Of a stretch of DNA of 64,000 nucleotides, positions 44,085 to 52,989 are shown one piece after another; positions within the stretch are counted from its first letter, which is position 1; every line of letters starts with the position of its first letter. Location of the stretch: NCBI RefSeq assembly GCF_041154485.1, contig NZ_AP028669.1, forward strand, positions 3,596,001-3,660,000. The letters run 5' to 3'. Position numbers and translations under genes: made by a program. The notes under the pieces are model-generated. The model worked only from the letters and a program-made list of their open reading frames with translations. It made no database searches and was not told where the DNA came from. The DNA comes from Variovorax sp. V93. GTDB taxonomy: Bacteria; Pseudomonadota; Gammaproteobacteria; Burkholderiales; Burkholderiaceae_C.

Positions 44085-45200
44085 ATGACCGCCGCCATCG
44101 CGCCTCCGCCCGCCGCCGTCGAGGTCGTCGCGCTCAGCAAGCGCTACGCCGCGGGCACGCCCGCCGCCGTCGACCGGATCGACCTGCGCATCGCGAGCGG
44201 CAGCTACTGCTGCCTGCTGGGCCCCTCGGGCTGCGGCAAGAGCACCACGCTGCGCATGATCGCGGGCCACGAATCGGTCACGAGCGGCGACATCCTGCTG
44301 GACAACCGCAACATCACCAACCTGCCCGCGGCCGCGCGCGGCACCGCGATGATGTTCCAGAGCTTCGCGCTGTTCCCGCACCTTTCGGCGCTCGACAACG
44401 TGGCCTTCAGCCTCAAGATGAAGGGCGTCGGCAAAGCCGAGCGCCAGCAGCGCGCACGCGAGCTGCTCGAGCGCGTGGCGATGGGCCACCTGGCCGAACG
44501 CAAGCCCGGCGAACTCTCCGGCGGCCAGCAGCAGCGCGTGGCGCTCGCGCGTGCGCTCATCACCGAGCCGCGCGTGCTGCTGCTCGACGAACCGCTGTCG
44601 GCACTCGATCCGTTCCTGCGCATCCAGATGCGCGCCGAGCTGCGGCGCTGGCAGAAGGAACTGGGGCTGACCTTCGTGCATGTCACCCACTCGCAGGAAG
44701 AAGCGATGGCGCTGGCCGACACCATGGTGGTCATGAACCACGGCGTGATCGAGCAGGCCGGCTCGCCGCACCAGGTCTACAACCATCCCGCGAGCGAATT
44801 CGTGGCGCGCTTCATGGGCGGCCACAACGTGTTCGACACGCCTGCTGGCCCGATCGCCGTGCGCAACGACCACATGCGGATCGCCCGCGGCGACGCGGAG
44901 GGCGGCCTGGCCGCCACGGTCACCGACGTCGAGTACCAGGGCACCTACGTGCTGCTCGGCCTCGCGCTGCAGGACGCCGCGCCCGGCCGCGGCAGCGTCT
45001 CGGTGCTGCTGGGCGAGGCCGCCTTTCTTGCAAGCCCCCATGCGCCGGGCGATGCGGTGCACCTGTCCTGGGCCGAGGCCGATGTGCGCGTGCTCGGCCC
45101 CGGTGCCAAGCCGCCTGCCGAGCGCGCGCCGGCGCCGGCCGCGAGCGGCAGCCGCCCCGCACGCGACGACCTGGCCGCGCTCGCGAGCATGCCGCTGTGA
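44085..45200 (+). CDS. Spermidine/putrescine-type ABC transporter, ATP-binding protein
   Basis: A 371-residue PotA-like ATPase. Walker A is GPSGCGKST (46-54), signature LSGGQQQR, Walker B LLLDEPLSALD, H-loop VTHSQEEAMALA. A TOBE domain occupies about residues 245-330 and a low-complexity Ala/Pro tail follows. First gene of a four-gene transporter unit. The substrate class (polyamine or similar organic cation) is inferred from the PotABCD-like gene set. Confidence 0.88.
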   Translation: MTAAIAPPPAAVEVVALSKRYAAGTPAAVDRIDLRIASGSYCCLLGPSGCGKSTTLRMIAGHESVTSGDILLDNRNITNLPAAARGTAMMFQSFALFPHLSALDNVAFSLKMKGVGKAERQQRARELLERVAMGHLAERKPGELSGGQQQRVALARALITEPRVLLLDEPLSALDPFLRIQMRAELRRWQKELGLTFVHVTHSQEEAMALADTMVVMNHGVIEQAGSPHQVYNHPASEFVARFMGGHNVFDTPAGPIAVRNDHMRIARGDAEGGLAATVTDVEYQGTYVLLGLALQDAAPGRGSVSVLLGEAAFLASPHAPGDAVHLSWAEADVRVLGPGAKPPAERAPAPAASGSRPARDDLAALASMPL

Positions 45201-45288
45201 GCGCGCGGCCGTTCTGGCATTGCCTGCATTTCCATTCGCTTTTTCCCACTTTCCCTCCCCTGCCTTTTTCTTCCACGGAGACTCTTCC

Positions 45289-46557
45289 ATGACCGACCCC
45301 ATCGACTCGTCCGCCGGCCTCCAGCGCCGCACCCTGCTGCAAGGCACCGCCGGCATCCTGGCCACGGGCATCGCACCCTTCGTGCATGCACAGGAAAAGA
45401 TCGTGCTGCGCTACCTGGGCACGGCGGTGAACCAGGACAAGGCCATCGCCGAGAAGTTCAAGGCCGACACCGGCATCGAGATCCAGTACGTGGCCGTGAC
45501 CACCGACGACGTGACCAAGCGCGCCGTCACCGCGCCCAACAGCTTCGACCTGATCGACACCGAGTTCTTCTCGCTCAAGAAGATCGTGCCCACCGGCAAC
45601 CTGAAGGGCATCGACACCCGGAAGATCAAGAACGCCGACAAGATCACCACGCTCTTCACCAAGGGCGAAGTCGCCGGCAAGGCCGTGGGCGACCAGGGCA
45701 CCGCGCCCAAGAAGGTGATCTATCTCGAAGGCGAGAAGAGCAAGAAGTTCGCGACTGCGCCGACACAGTTCATGTCGCTCATTCCCACGGTCTACAACGC
45801 CGACACGCTGGGCATCCGTCCCGACCTCATCAAGCGCCCGATCGGTTCCTGGGCCGAGCTCCTGAACCCCGAGTTCAAGGGCAAGGCCGCGATCCTGAAC
45901 ATTCCGTCGATCGGCATCATGGACGCGGCGATGGTGGTGGAAGCCAAGGGCATCCACAAGTACAAGGACAAGGGCAACATGACCAAGGCCGAGATCGACC
46001 TCACGATCAAGACCCTGATCGAAGCCAAGAAGGCCGGCCAGTTCCGCGCGCTGTGGAAGGACTTCAACGAGTCGGTCAACCTGATGGCTTCGGGCGAAGT
46101 GGTGATCCAGTCGATGTGGTCGCCGGCCGTCACCGCCGTGCGCACCAAGGGCATCGCCTGCAACTTCCAGCCGCTCAAGGAGGGCTATCGCGCCTGGGCC
46201 GCCGGCTTCGGCCTGCCGGCCACGCTCTCGGGCAAGAAGCTCGACGGCGCCTATGAATTCATCAACTGGTTCCTCGACGGCTGGGCCGGCGCCTACCTGA
46301 ACCGCCAGGGCTACTACAGCGCCGTGCTCGACACCGCCAAGGCCAAGATGGAAGCCTACGAATGGGCCTATTGGATGGAAGGCAAGCCCGCCGCGCAGGA
46401 CATCAAGAGCCCGAACGGCGACCTGCTCGCCAAGGCCGGCGCGGTGCGCGACGGCGGCAGCTACGAGCAGCGCATGGGCGGCATCGCCTGCTGGAACGCG
46501 GTGATGGACGAGAACGAATATATGGTCAGAAAGTGGAACGAGTTCGTCGCAGCCTGA
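45289..46557 (+). CDS. Spermidine/putrescine-type ABC transporter, substrate-binding protein
   Basis: A 422-residue exported binding protein of the PotD/SBP_bac_8 class. The signal has a twin arginine (LQRRTLLQGTAG, residues about 11-22) and a likely cleavage after VHAQ. Mature features include LRYLGTAVNQ, PTVYNADTLGIRPD and a C-terminal run of tryptophan and tyrosine residues. It lies 88 bases after the ATPase gene. This branch (larger, Tat-like signal) is often found with transporters of uncertain ligand, so the substrate is not fixed. Confidence 0.85.
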   Translation: MTDPIDSSAGLQRRTLLQGTAGILATGIAPFVHAQEKIVLRYLGTAVNQDKAIAEKFKADTGIEIQYVAVTTDDVTKRAVTAPNSFDLIDTEFFSLKKIVPTGNLKGIDTRKIKNADKITTLFTKGEVAGKAVGDQGTAPKKVIYLEGEKSKKFATAPTQFMSLIPTVYNADTLGIRPDLIKRPIGSWAELLNPEFKGKAAILNIPSIGIMDAAMVVEAKGIHKYKDKGNMTKAEIDLTIKTLIEAKKAGQFRALWKDFNESVNLMASGEVVIQSMWSPAVTAVRTKGIACNFQPLKEGYRAWAAGFGLPATLSGKKLDGAYEFINWFLDGWAGAYLNRQGYYSAVLDTAKAKMEAYEWAYWMEGKPAAQDIKSPNGDLLAKAGAVRDGGSYEQRMGGIACWNAVMDENEYMVRKWNEFVAA

Positions 46558-46561
46558 TCCC

Positions 46562-47479
46562 GTGAACGCCCCCACCGCCAGCGCACACGCGCCCAGCCCG
46601 TCCACCCACGCCTTGAAGGCGTGGTGGCAGGCGGCGCCATTCGCGCTGGTGTTCCTGTTGTTCTTCCTGATCCCGCTGGCGCTGATCGCCATGGTCAGCC
46701 TGTGGAACTTCAACGAGTACGAGCTGATCCCGGCGGTGACGCTGCGCAACTACCTGAGCCTGTTCGAGGGCTGTGCGCAGCTCACCGACAACGGCGACCT
46801 GTGCGTCACGCTCAACACCTACCTGAGCACCTTCAAGTTCTGCCTGCTGGTGTGGGGCATCACGCTGCTGGTCGGTTTTTCGGTGGCCTACTTTCTTGCA
46901 TTCCACGTGCGCTCGCCGGGCATGCAGACGGCGCTGTTCGTGCTGTGCACGGTGCCCTTCTGGACCTCCAATGTGATCCGCATGATCTCGTGGGTGCCGC
47001 TCCTGGGCCGCAACGGGCTGGTGAACCAGGCGCTGATGGGCCTGGGCGTCGTCAACCAGCCGGTCGAGTGGCTGCTGTTCTCCAATTTCTCGGTGGTGCT
47101 CGCCTTCGTGCATCTCTACACGATGTTCATGATCGTGCCGATCTTCAACAGCATGATGCGCATCGACCGCTCGCTGCTCGAAGCGGCCAGCGACGCGGGC
47201 GCCTCGGGCTGGCAGACGCTCTGGAACGTGGTGGTGCCGCTGTCGCGCACCGGCATTTTGATCGGCTCGATCTTCGTCATCACGATCGTGATGGGCGACT
47301 TCGTCACCATCGGCGTGATGGGCGGGCAGCAGATCGCATCGATCGGCAAGATCATCCAGGTGCAGACCTCGTACCTGCAGTTTCCGCTGGCGGCGGCCAA
47401 CGCCATGATCCTGCTGGCGGTGGTGCTGATGATCATCTGGGGCCTCACCCGGCTGGTCGATATCCGCAAGGAGCTCTGA
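46562..47479 (+). CDS. Spermidine/putrescine-type ABC transporter, permease 1
   Basis: A 305-residue inner-membrane protein with six transmembrane helices, PotB-like. The EAA loop is LEAASDAGASGWQTLWNVVVPLS. The start codon is GTG at 46562, 4 bases after the binding-protein stop. The region between helices 1 and 2 carries a large periplasmic loop with CAQLTDNGDLCVTLN, where two cysteines could form a disulfide. Confidence 0.87.
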   Translation: MNAPTASAHAPSPSTHALKAWWQAAPFALVFLLFFLIPLALIAMVSLWNFNEYELIPAVTLRNYLSLFEGCAQLTDNGDLCVTLNTYLSTFKFCLLVWGITLLVGFSVAYFLAFHVRSPGMQTALFVLCTVPFWTSNVIRMISWVPLLGRNGLVNQALMGLGVVNQPVEWLLFSNFSVVLAFVHLYTMFMIVPIFNSMMRIDRSLLEAASDAGASGWQTLWNVVVPLSRTGILIGSIFVITIVMGDFVTIGVMGGQQIASIGKIIQVQTSYLQFPLAAANAMILLAVVLMIIWGLTRLVDIRKEL

Positions 47480-47480
47480 G

Positions 47481-48353
47481 ATGGAACGCCGACCCGGCTT
47501 CTGGCCGCTTGCGATCGTGTTCGCCCTCTTCGTGCTGTTCCTCTACGGCCCGATGATCACGATCTTCATCCTGAGCTTCCAGGGCCCCGAAGGCGGCTTG
47601 ACCTTCCCGCTGCGCGGCGTCTCGCTGCATTGGTTCCACAAGCTGGCCGAGGGCCTGGGCACCGTCGACATCGGCGCGGCCTTCCGGCGCTCGCTGGCGC
47701 TGGGCGCGGTGGTCATGGGCTTCACCGTGGTGCTGTCGGTGCTGGCCGGGCTCGCGTTCCGCAAGAAGCTCGCGGGCAGCAACGCCCTGTTCTTCGTCAC
47801 GGTGGCGAGCCTGATCATGCCGTCGATCATCATTTCGCTCGGCATCGGCCTGCAGTTCCGGCTGCTCGACACCGGCATCAAGAGCCTGCTCGGGGCGATG
47901 GATGCCACCACGCTGCTCGAAGGCTACGGCACCGCGCTCGGCCTCTTCAGTTCCGCGCTCGGCGCGCACCTGACCTGGACCCTGCCCTTCGGCCTCCTCA
48001 TCATGTTCGCGGTGTTCAACCGCTTCAACCCGGCCTACGAGGAAGCCGCGCGCGACCTCGGCGCCACGCCGTGGCAGGCCTTCCGCTTCGTGGTGCTTCC
48101 GCTGATCGGCCCGTCGATCGTCGGCATCGGCATGTTCGGCTTCACGCTGTCGTGGGACGAGATCGCCCGCACCTCGCAGGCCATCGGCGACGTCAACACG
48201 CTGCCGCTCGAGCTGCAGGGCCTGACCTCGACCGTCACGACGCCTTCCATCTATGCGCTGGGGACGGTGACCACTGTCGTGTCGCTGCTGGTCATGGCCG
48301 TGGCGCTGGGCACGGCTGCGCTGCTGCGCCGGCGCGCCGTGCGGCCGCGCTGA
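47481..48353 (+). CDS. Spermidine/putrescine-type ABC transporter, permease 2
   Basis: A 290-residue PotC-like permease with six transmembrane helices. Its EAA loop is YEEAARDLGATPWQAFRFVVLPL. It begins one base after the stop of permease 1. Together the two permeases form the membrane channel energised by the ATPase at 44085. Confidence 0.88.
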   Translation: MERRPGFWPLAIVFALFVLFLYGPMITIFILSFQGPEGGLTFPLRGVSLHWFHKLAEGLGTVDIGAAFRRSLALGAVVMGFTVVLSVLAGLAFRKKLAGSNALFFVTVASLIMPSIIISLGIGLQFRLLDTGIKSLLGAMDATTLLEGYGTALGLFSSALGAHLTWTLPFGLLIMFAVFNRFNPAYEEAARDLGATPWQAFRFVVLPLIGPSIVGIGMFGFTLSWDEIARTSQAIGDVNTLPLELQGLTSTVTTPSIYALGTVTTVVSLLVMAVALGTAALLRRRAVRPR

Positions 48354-48362
48354 GGCCCGGAT

Positions 48363-48376
48363 GGCATGGCCATGCC
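48363..48376. promoter_or_regulatory. 14-bp palindrome between transporter and hydroxylase genes
   Basis: GGCATGGCCATGCC is a perfect palindrome 7-10 bases after the permease stop; a GGCCG/CGGCC stem follows at 48379-48390. The 110-base gap also has a TAAAAT hexamer (48416-48421) that could be a -10 box for the hydroxylase gene, without a clear -35. No gene is seen. Confidence 0.35.
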
Positions 48377-48463
48377 TGGCCGTTCGGCCGACGTGAGAGT
48401 TTTCCTACAGCCGCCTAAAATCGCGCCCAACAAGACACAACACGAGCGAGAGAGAGGCGGGCA

Positions 48464-49594
48464 ATGCTGGACATCGACAAACTCAACGAATTCACCCAGA
48501 CCCATGGCGAGCTGCGCCGCGGCCGAGGCCTCGTCACGGGAACCATCGCGCTGAGCCTGGGCATCCTGTGCTTCCTTGGCGTGCTGGCCTTCCACTTTCC
48601 CCAATACCTCACGACGCCCGAGCTGCGCAAGAGCTACAACGTCGACGTGATGCGCTTCATCCTGCTGGCGGCCATGGTGGTGTCGGGCGGGCTGGCGCTG
48701 GTGAACATCATCTTCAACCGCTCGCGCTGGCTCTCTTCGGCCGCCTTCCTGCTGGTGGCCGCGGCCGCGCTGCTGGGCGGCCACAAGGTGCCGGTGAACG
48801 ACTTTGCCGACAACACGCCCTACATCGGCCTGGACTGGTTCATCCTGGACCTGCTGGGCTCCTCGCTGATCTTCATCTTCATCGAGAAGCTGTTCGCGCT
48901 GCGCAAGGACCAGCCGGTGTTCCGCGCCGAATGGCAGACCGACTTCCACCATTTCGTGGTCAACCACATGATCGTGGGCTTCGTCCTGCTGGCCACCAAC
49001 CTGATGGTGCACAAGTTCTTCGGCTGGGCCGCCAACGACGGCGTGCGCGGCTGGGTGGGCAACCTGCCGTTCTGGGCCGGGCTGCTGCTGATCATCCTGG
49101 TGGCCGACCTCGTGCAGTACTGGACCCACCGCGCCTACCACGAGGTGCCGGTGCTGTGGCGCCTGCACGCGGTGCACCACAGCGTGAAGAGCATGGACTG
49201 GATGGCCGGCTCGCGCCAGCACATCCTCGAGCTGCTGATCACGCGCACGCTGGTGCTGGCGCCCATCTACGTGCTGGGCTTCTCCAAGGAAGTGATCGAC
49301 GCGTACATCGTGGTGGTGGGCTTCCAGGCGGTGTTCAACCACTGCAACGTGAGCGTGCGGCTCGGGCCGCTGCGCTACGTCATCGTCACGCCCAACTTCC
49401 ACCACTGGCATCACAGCCAGGACGTGGAGGCGCTCGACAAGAACTATTCGGCGCACTACGCCTTTCTCGACTATCTCTTCGGCACCGCGGTGAAGAGCAC
49501 CAAGCTCTGGCCCGAGAAGTACGGCGTGCTCGGCGACTACGTGCCGAACGGCTTCTTCAAGCAGTTGAAGTTTCCTTTCGTCTGGAAGGGATGA
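48464..49594 (+). CDS. Membrane fatty-acid hydroxylase / sterol desaturase family
   Basis: A 376-residue membrane protein with about six hydrophobic segments and the di-iron histidine clusters of the FA_hydroxylase superfamily: HRAYH (about 222-226), HAVHHS (about 235-240) and HHWHHS (about 313-318). It would hydroxylate or desaturate a lipid at the membrane. Substrate unknown. A GAGAGAGG Shine-Dalgarno sequence precedes the ATG. Its stop overlaps the next gene by ATGA. Confidence 0.87.
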   Translation: MLDIDKLNEFTQTHGELRRGRGLVTGTIALSLGILCFLGVLAFHFPQYLTTPELRKSYNVDVMRFILLAAMVVSGGLALVNIIFNRSRWLSSAAFLLVAAAALLGGHKVPVNDFADNTPYIGLDWFILDLLGSSLIFIFIEKLFALRKDQPVFRAEWQTDFHHFVVNHMIVGFVLLATNLMVHKFFGWAANDGVRGWVGNLPFWAGLLLIILVADLVQYWTHRAYHEVPVLWRLHAVHHSVKSMDWMAGSRQHILELLITRTLVLAPIYVLGFSKEVIDAYIVVVGFQAVFNHCNVSVRLGPLRYVIVTPNFHHWHHSQDVEALDKNYSAHYAFLDYLFGTAVKSTKLWPEKYGVLGDYVPNGFFKQLKFPFVWKG

Positions 49595-50376
49595 TGCGGC
49601 GCCATCTCCGCGTGGCGGCGCTCGGCGCTGCCGCATTGCTGCTGCTGTCGGCCTGCGCCACCCGCGTCGACCTGCCCTCGAAAGACGCGGGGCTGCGCCT
49701 GCGCGTGCAGAGCTCGGTCATCGCGCCCGGCAACGGCGGCGAGCTCATTGCCGCCGACGCGCTGCAGCCCGGCGACATCCTGCTGACCTCCATCGCCACG
49801 GTCAATTCCTTCGGCATCCGGCTGGGCACCTTCTCGCCCGTGAGCCATGCCGTGCTCTACCTGGGCGATGGCCTGGTCGCCGAGGCGGTTGGCAGCGGCG
49901 TGCGCGCGCGGCCGCTGGCCGACGTGGTGGACGAAGAACAGATGGTCGTGGCCTTCCGGGTGCCCGGGCTCGATGCCTCGGGTGCCCAGAAACTGCGCGC
50001 CTGGGCCAACTCGCAGGTGGGCATCCGCTACAACACCACCGGCGTGCTGCTGAATGCGCCATTCGTGCTGAACCGGCGCCTGTGCGAGCTGCCGCTCGTT
50101 CCCTCCGCCGTCAGCCACTACTGCATCAGCGGCATGGCCATGGTGCAGCTGGGCGCGAGCCGCGACGACCAGTTCTTCTGTTCCCAGTTCGTGCTCGAGG
50201 CCTACCGGCGGGCCGGCCTGCCGATCACCGACGCCGACCCGCGCTGGGTCAGCCCGGCCGACCTGCTGCACATGCGCGAGGGCGACGTGCCCTCGATTGC
50301 CGCCACGCAGCCGCTGCGCTACGTGGGCCACCTCAAATACAACCCGCCGCCGCTGCTTGCCGCAGACGGCCCCTGA
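49591..50376 (+). CDS. Lipoprotein, YiiX/NlpC-P60-like cysteine peptidase
   Basis: A 261-residue lipoprotein with lipobox LLSAC (cleavage before the cysteine at about residue 21). The following domain has the features of permuted NlpC/P60 (YiiX/YebB-like) enzymes: LQPGDILLTS, then SHAVLYLGDG with a His near residue 86, and FCSQFVLEAYRRAG with a Cys near residue 196. It may hydrolyse amide or acyl bonds in the envelope. It is coupled to the hydroxylase gene. Confidence 0.78.
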   Translation: MMRRHLRVAALGAAALLLLSACATRVDLPSKDAGLRLRVQSSVIAPGNGGELIAADALQPGDILLTSIATVNSFGIRLGTFSPVSHAVLYLGDGLVAEAVGSGVRARPLADVVDEEQMVVAFRVPGLDASGAQKLRAWANSQVGIRYNTTGVLLNAPFVLNRRLCELPLVPSAVSHYCISGMAMVQLGASRDDQFFCSQFVLEAYRRAGLPITDADPRWVSPADLLHMREGDVPSIAATQPLRYVGHLKYNPPPLLAADGP

Positions 50377-50381
50377 CCGCC

Positions 50382-51623
50382 TTGAGCAATTCGTCTTCGG
50401 TTCATTTATTCGACGCCGTCGTGGTCGGCGCCGGTGCCGCGGGCCTGTTCTGCGCGGCATTGGCCGGGCAGCGCGGGCTCAAGGTGCTGCTGGTCGACCA
50501 CAGTGAAAAGATCGCGGAAAAAATCCGCATCTCGGGCGGCGGGCGCGCCAATTTCACCAACCGCGACCTCGACGTGCGCGCGCCGCAGCGCCACTTCATC
50601 GGCGACAACCCGAATTTCTGCCGCTCGGCGCTGTCGCGCTATGCGCCGCAGCAGTTCATCGACCTGGTGCACAAGCACGGCATTGCGTATCACGAAAAGC
50701 ACAAGGGCCAGCTGTTCTGCGACGGCTCCTCGCAGCAGATCATCGACATGCTGCTGGCGGAGTGCGATACGGGCAGCGTCATGCGCTGGCAGCCGTGCAA
50801 GCTCGGAAAGATCGTGTTCTCGGCCCCCGGCGAGGGCACGGCGGGCGCAGGCAGCTACAGGATCGATAGCACCCGGGGCCCCATCGAGACACCCAGGCTG
50901 GTGGTCGCCACCGGCGGCCTGTCGATTCCGCAGATCGGCGCCAGCGACTTCGGCTACCGCCTGGCCGAGCAGTTCGGCCTGCGCGTCGTCGCGCCGCGCC
51001 CGGCCCTGGTGCCGCTGACCTTCGGCGGCGAAGCCTGGGCGCCGTATGCCGAACTGGCCGGGCTGGCGCTGCCGGTGCGCATCGAGACCGGCGCCAGGAA
51101 GGAAAAGATGGCCTTCCTCGAAGACCTGCTGTTCACCCACCGCGGCCTGTCGGGCCCGGCGGTGCTGCAGATTTCGAGCTACTGGAAGCCCGGCAGCCCG
51201 CTCACGCTCGACTTTGCACCCGGCGTGGACGTGGCCGAAGCCTTGGGCGAAGCCAAGCTGCGCTCGAAGAAGCGCATCGCCAACGAGCTGGCCGCGCTCG
51301 TGCCCTCCCGGCTGGCGGACGCCTGGGTCGGGCAGGACCCGGCTCTTCAGCGGCCCGTCAACGAGGCGGCCGACAAGGCCCTGGCGGCCCTGGCGGAGCG
51401 CATTGCCCGCTGGCAGATCACCCCCAGCGGCACCGAGGGCTACAAAAAGGCCGAAGTCACGGCCGGCGGCGTCGACACCCGCGATCTGTCCTCCCAGACC
51501 ATGGAATCGAAGCAGCCGGGCCTGTATTTCATCGGCGAAGTGGTCGATGTGACGGGTTGGCTGGGCGGATACAACTTCCAATGGGCCTGGGCGAGCGCAC
51601 ACGCGTGCGCAACCGCGCTATAA
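50382..51623 (+). CDS. BaiN/HI0933-family flavoprotein
   Basis: A 413-residue FAD-dependent oxidoreductase of the YhiN/HI0933 family. The dinucleotide motif VVVGAGAAGLFCA is at about 13-25, followed by ISGGGRANFTNRD, and at the end DVTGWLGGYNFQWAWASA. There is no ATG before the FAD motif; the TTG at 50382 is the only suitable start. Function is not settled for the family. It begins 5 bases after the lipoprotein stop. Its stop codon overlaps the rpsU -10 box. Confidence 0.85.
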   Translation: MSNSSSVHLFDAVVVGAGAAGLFCAALAGQRGLKVLLVDHSEKIAEKIRISGGGRANFTNRDLDVRAPQRHFIGDNPNFCRSALSRYAPQQFIDLVHKHGIAYHEKHKGQLFCDGSSQQIIDMLLAECDTGSVMRWQPCKLGKIVFSAPGEGTAGAGSYRIDSTRGPIETPRLVVATGGLSIPQIGASDFGYRLAEQFGLRVVAPRPALVPLTFGGEAWAPYAELAGLALPVRIETGARKEKMAFLEDLLFTHRGLSGPAVLQISSYWKPGSPLTLDFAPGVDVAEALGEAKLRSKKRIANELAALVPSRLADAWVGQDPALQRPVNEAADKALAALAERIARWQITPSGTEGYKKAEVTAGGVDTRDLSSQTMESKQPGLYFIGEVVDVTGWLGGYNFQWAWASAHACATAL

Positions 51624-51624
51624 T
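51619..51624 (+). promoter_or_regulatory. rpsU promoter -10 box
   Basis: TATAAT at 51619-51624, overlapping the stop codon of the upstream flavoprotein gene. No recognisable -35 hexamer is present 16-18 bases upstream. The transcript would start near 51631 and carry a leader of about 103 bases. Confidence 0.6.
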
Positions 51625-51635
51625 CGCGGGCTAAC

Positions 51636-51713
51636 TTTGGCCTCCCCTCAACGGCCGCAAAAATTTTTCAGTTGAGGAACCCCGGCTTGGGGCCTCGATC
51701 TCCCCAGGCCAAA
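51636..51713 (+). promoter_or_regulatory. Structured rpsU leader (three-way junction)
   Basis: An outer stem TTTGGCCT/AGGCCAAA (8 bp, perfect) encloses a hairpin CCTCAAC/GTTGAGG with an 18-base loop containing AAAAATTTTT, and a second hairpin CCCC/GGGG with a GGCTT loop. Together they occupy nearly all of the leader. Between the outer stem and the ATG there is no Shine-Dalgarno sequence. This looks like an RNA regulatory element of S21 synthesis; I cannot name a known family for it. Confidence 0.6.
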
Positions 51714-51733
51714 TTCAGTTCAACGATTCATCA

Positions 51734-51946
51734 ATGACCACCATCCGCGTTAAAGAAAACGAGCCTTTCGACGTCGCCCTGCGCCGCTTCAAGCGCACCA
51801 TCGAAAAGCTCGGCCTGCTGACCGACCTGCGTGCCCGCGAGTTCTACGAAAAGCCGACCGCCGAGCGCAAGCGCAAGAAGGCAGCCGCCGTCAAGCGCCA
51901 CTACAAGCGCGTGCGCAGCATGCAGCTGCCCAAGAAGCTGTACTAA
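51734..51946 (+). CDS. rpsU: 30S ribosomal protein S21
   Basis: A 70-residue, strongly basic ribosomal protein: [20 protein letters not shown] at the start and [25 protein letters not shown] at the end. S21 sits near the anti-Shine-Dalgarno end of 16S rRNA and aids initiation. The 20 bases before its ATG (pyrimidine and A rich) lack a Shine-Dalgarno sequence, which is unusual for a highly expressed gene. Confidence 0.97.
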
Positions 51947-51999
51947 GCAACACCCGGGCCCGGCCGCCGACGAAAGTCGCCGCCAGCCCCCGTTGCCCC

Positions 52000-52036
52000 A
52001 GCCGCGCCAGGGAAACCTGCCGCGGCTTTTGTTTTT
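52000..52036 (+). terminator. Rho-independent terminator behind rpsU
   Basis: AGCCGCG-C-CAGG, GAAA loop, CCTG-C-CGCGGCT followed by TTTGTTTTTT. A nearly perfect stem with a stable tetraloop and a long T-run, 54 bases after the rpsU stop and just before yqeY. Some transcripts may read through into yqeY. Confidence 0.9.
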
Positions 52037-52054
52037 TCCGAAAGGTTGTGCCGA

Positions 52055-52504
52055 ATGACACTCAAAGAACAGATCACCGAAGACATGAAGACCGCGATGC
52101 GCGCCAAGGACTCGGAGCGCCTGGCCACCATCCGCCTGCTGCTGGCCGCAATGAAGCAGAAGGAAGTCGACGAGCGCGTGGAGCTCGACGACGCCATGGT
52201 CGTTGCCATCGTCGACAAGATGGTCAAGCAGCGCAAGGACTCGATCGCCGCGTTCACGACCGGCGGCCGCACCGACCTGGCCGACAAGGAAGCCGCCGAG
52301 ATCAAGGTGCTCGAGGTCTACCTGCCGCAGCGCATGAGCGCCGATGAGGTGGCCGCCGAAGTGAAGGCCATCGTGGCCGAACTGGGCGCCAAGGGTCCCG
52401 GCGACATGGGCAAGGTGATGGGCGCGGTCAAGACCCGCCTCGCAGGCAAGGCCGACATGGGCCAGGTGAGCGCCGCCGTCAAGGCCGCCCTCGCGAACGC
52501 CTGA
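52055..52504 (+). CDS. yqeY: GatB/YqeY domain protein
   Basis: A 149-residue helical protein of the YqeY family, related to the tail domain of GatB, an amidotransferase subunit that handles tRNA. It begins MTLKEQITEDMKTAMRAKDSERLATIR and has EVYLPQRMSADEV and KGPGDMGKVMG motifs. The precise role is unknown. It follows rpsU, a common pairing (rpsU-yqeY-dnaG in other bacteria). GAAAGG lies about 12 bases before the ATG. It shares TGATG with the next gene. Confidence 0.9.
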   Translation: MTLKEQITEDMKTAMRAKDSERLATIRLLLAAMKQKEVDERVELDDAMVVAIVDKMVKQRKDSIAAFTTGGRTDLADKEAAEIKVLEVYLPQRMSADEVAAEVKAIVAELGAKGPGDMGKVMGAVKTRLAGKADMGQVSAAVKAALANA

Positions 52505-52977
52505 TGAACGACAGCAGCAGCGGCCGCACCAGCCCGATCCTGAAGGCCTGCGCCTGCCTGGTCGACGCCAGGGGCCGGCTGCTGGTGTTCCGCCACCCCG
52601 GCGACGGCAACATGCAGCTGCCCAAGGGCACCATCGAGCCCGGCGAATCGCCCGAGGTGGCGGTGCGGCGCGAGCTGCTGGAGGAATCGGGCATCGACCA
52701 CGTCGGCGAACTGCTGCCGCTCGGCACCCTGCAGCGCGACTGCGAAGCCGGCATCGAAGGCAATACGCTGCGCCACCCCCAGCTGTGGCACCTGTTCCTG
52801 ATGCGCGCCGACGGCCCGCTGCCCGAAACCTTCGACCACGTGGCCATGGGCAGCCCCGAGGAGGACGGCCTGGTGTTCTCGTTCAGCTGGCTCGCAGCCG
52901 GCGACGACACGGCCAATTTCACCCTGCCCTACCGGCAGGCCATCGAGCGCGTTCGCGCGGCCCTGGTCGCAAGGTAA
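52504..52977 (+). CDS. NUDIX hydrolase
   Basis: A 157-residue protein with a complete Nudix box (G42-x5-E48-x7-RELLEE-x-G) at residues 42-63. The general form (MutT-like with short N-terminus, LPKGTIEPGESP before the box) suggests hydrolysis of a nucleoside diphosphate derivative or diadenosine compound; substrate unknown. Its ATG shares one base with the yqeY stop. Confidence 0.83.
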   Translation: MNDSSSGRTSPILKACACLVDARGRLLVFRHPGDGNMQLPKGTIEPGESPEVAVRRELLEESGIDHVGELLPLGTLQRDCEAGIEGNTLRHPQLWHLFLMRADGPLPETFDHVAMGSPEEDGLVFSFSWLAAGDDTANFTLPYRQAIERVRAALVAR

Positions 52978-52989
52978 AGCCCGTCGGGT

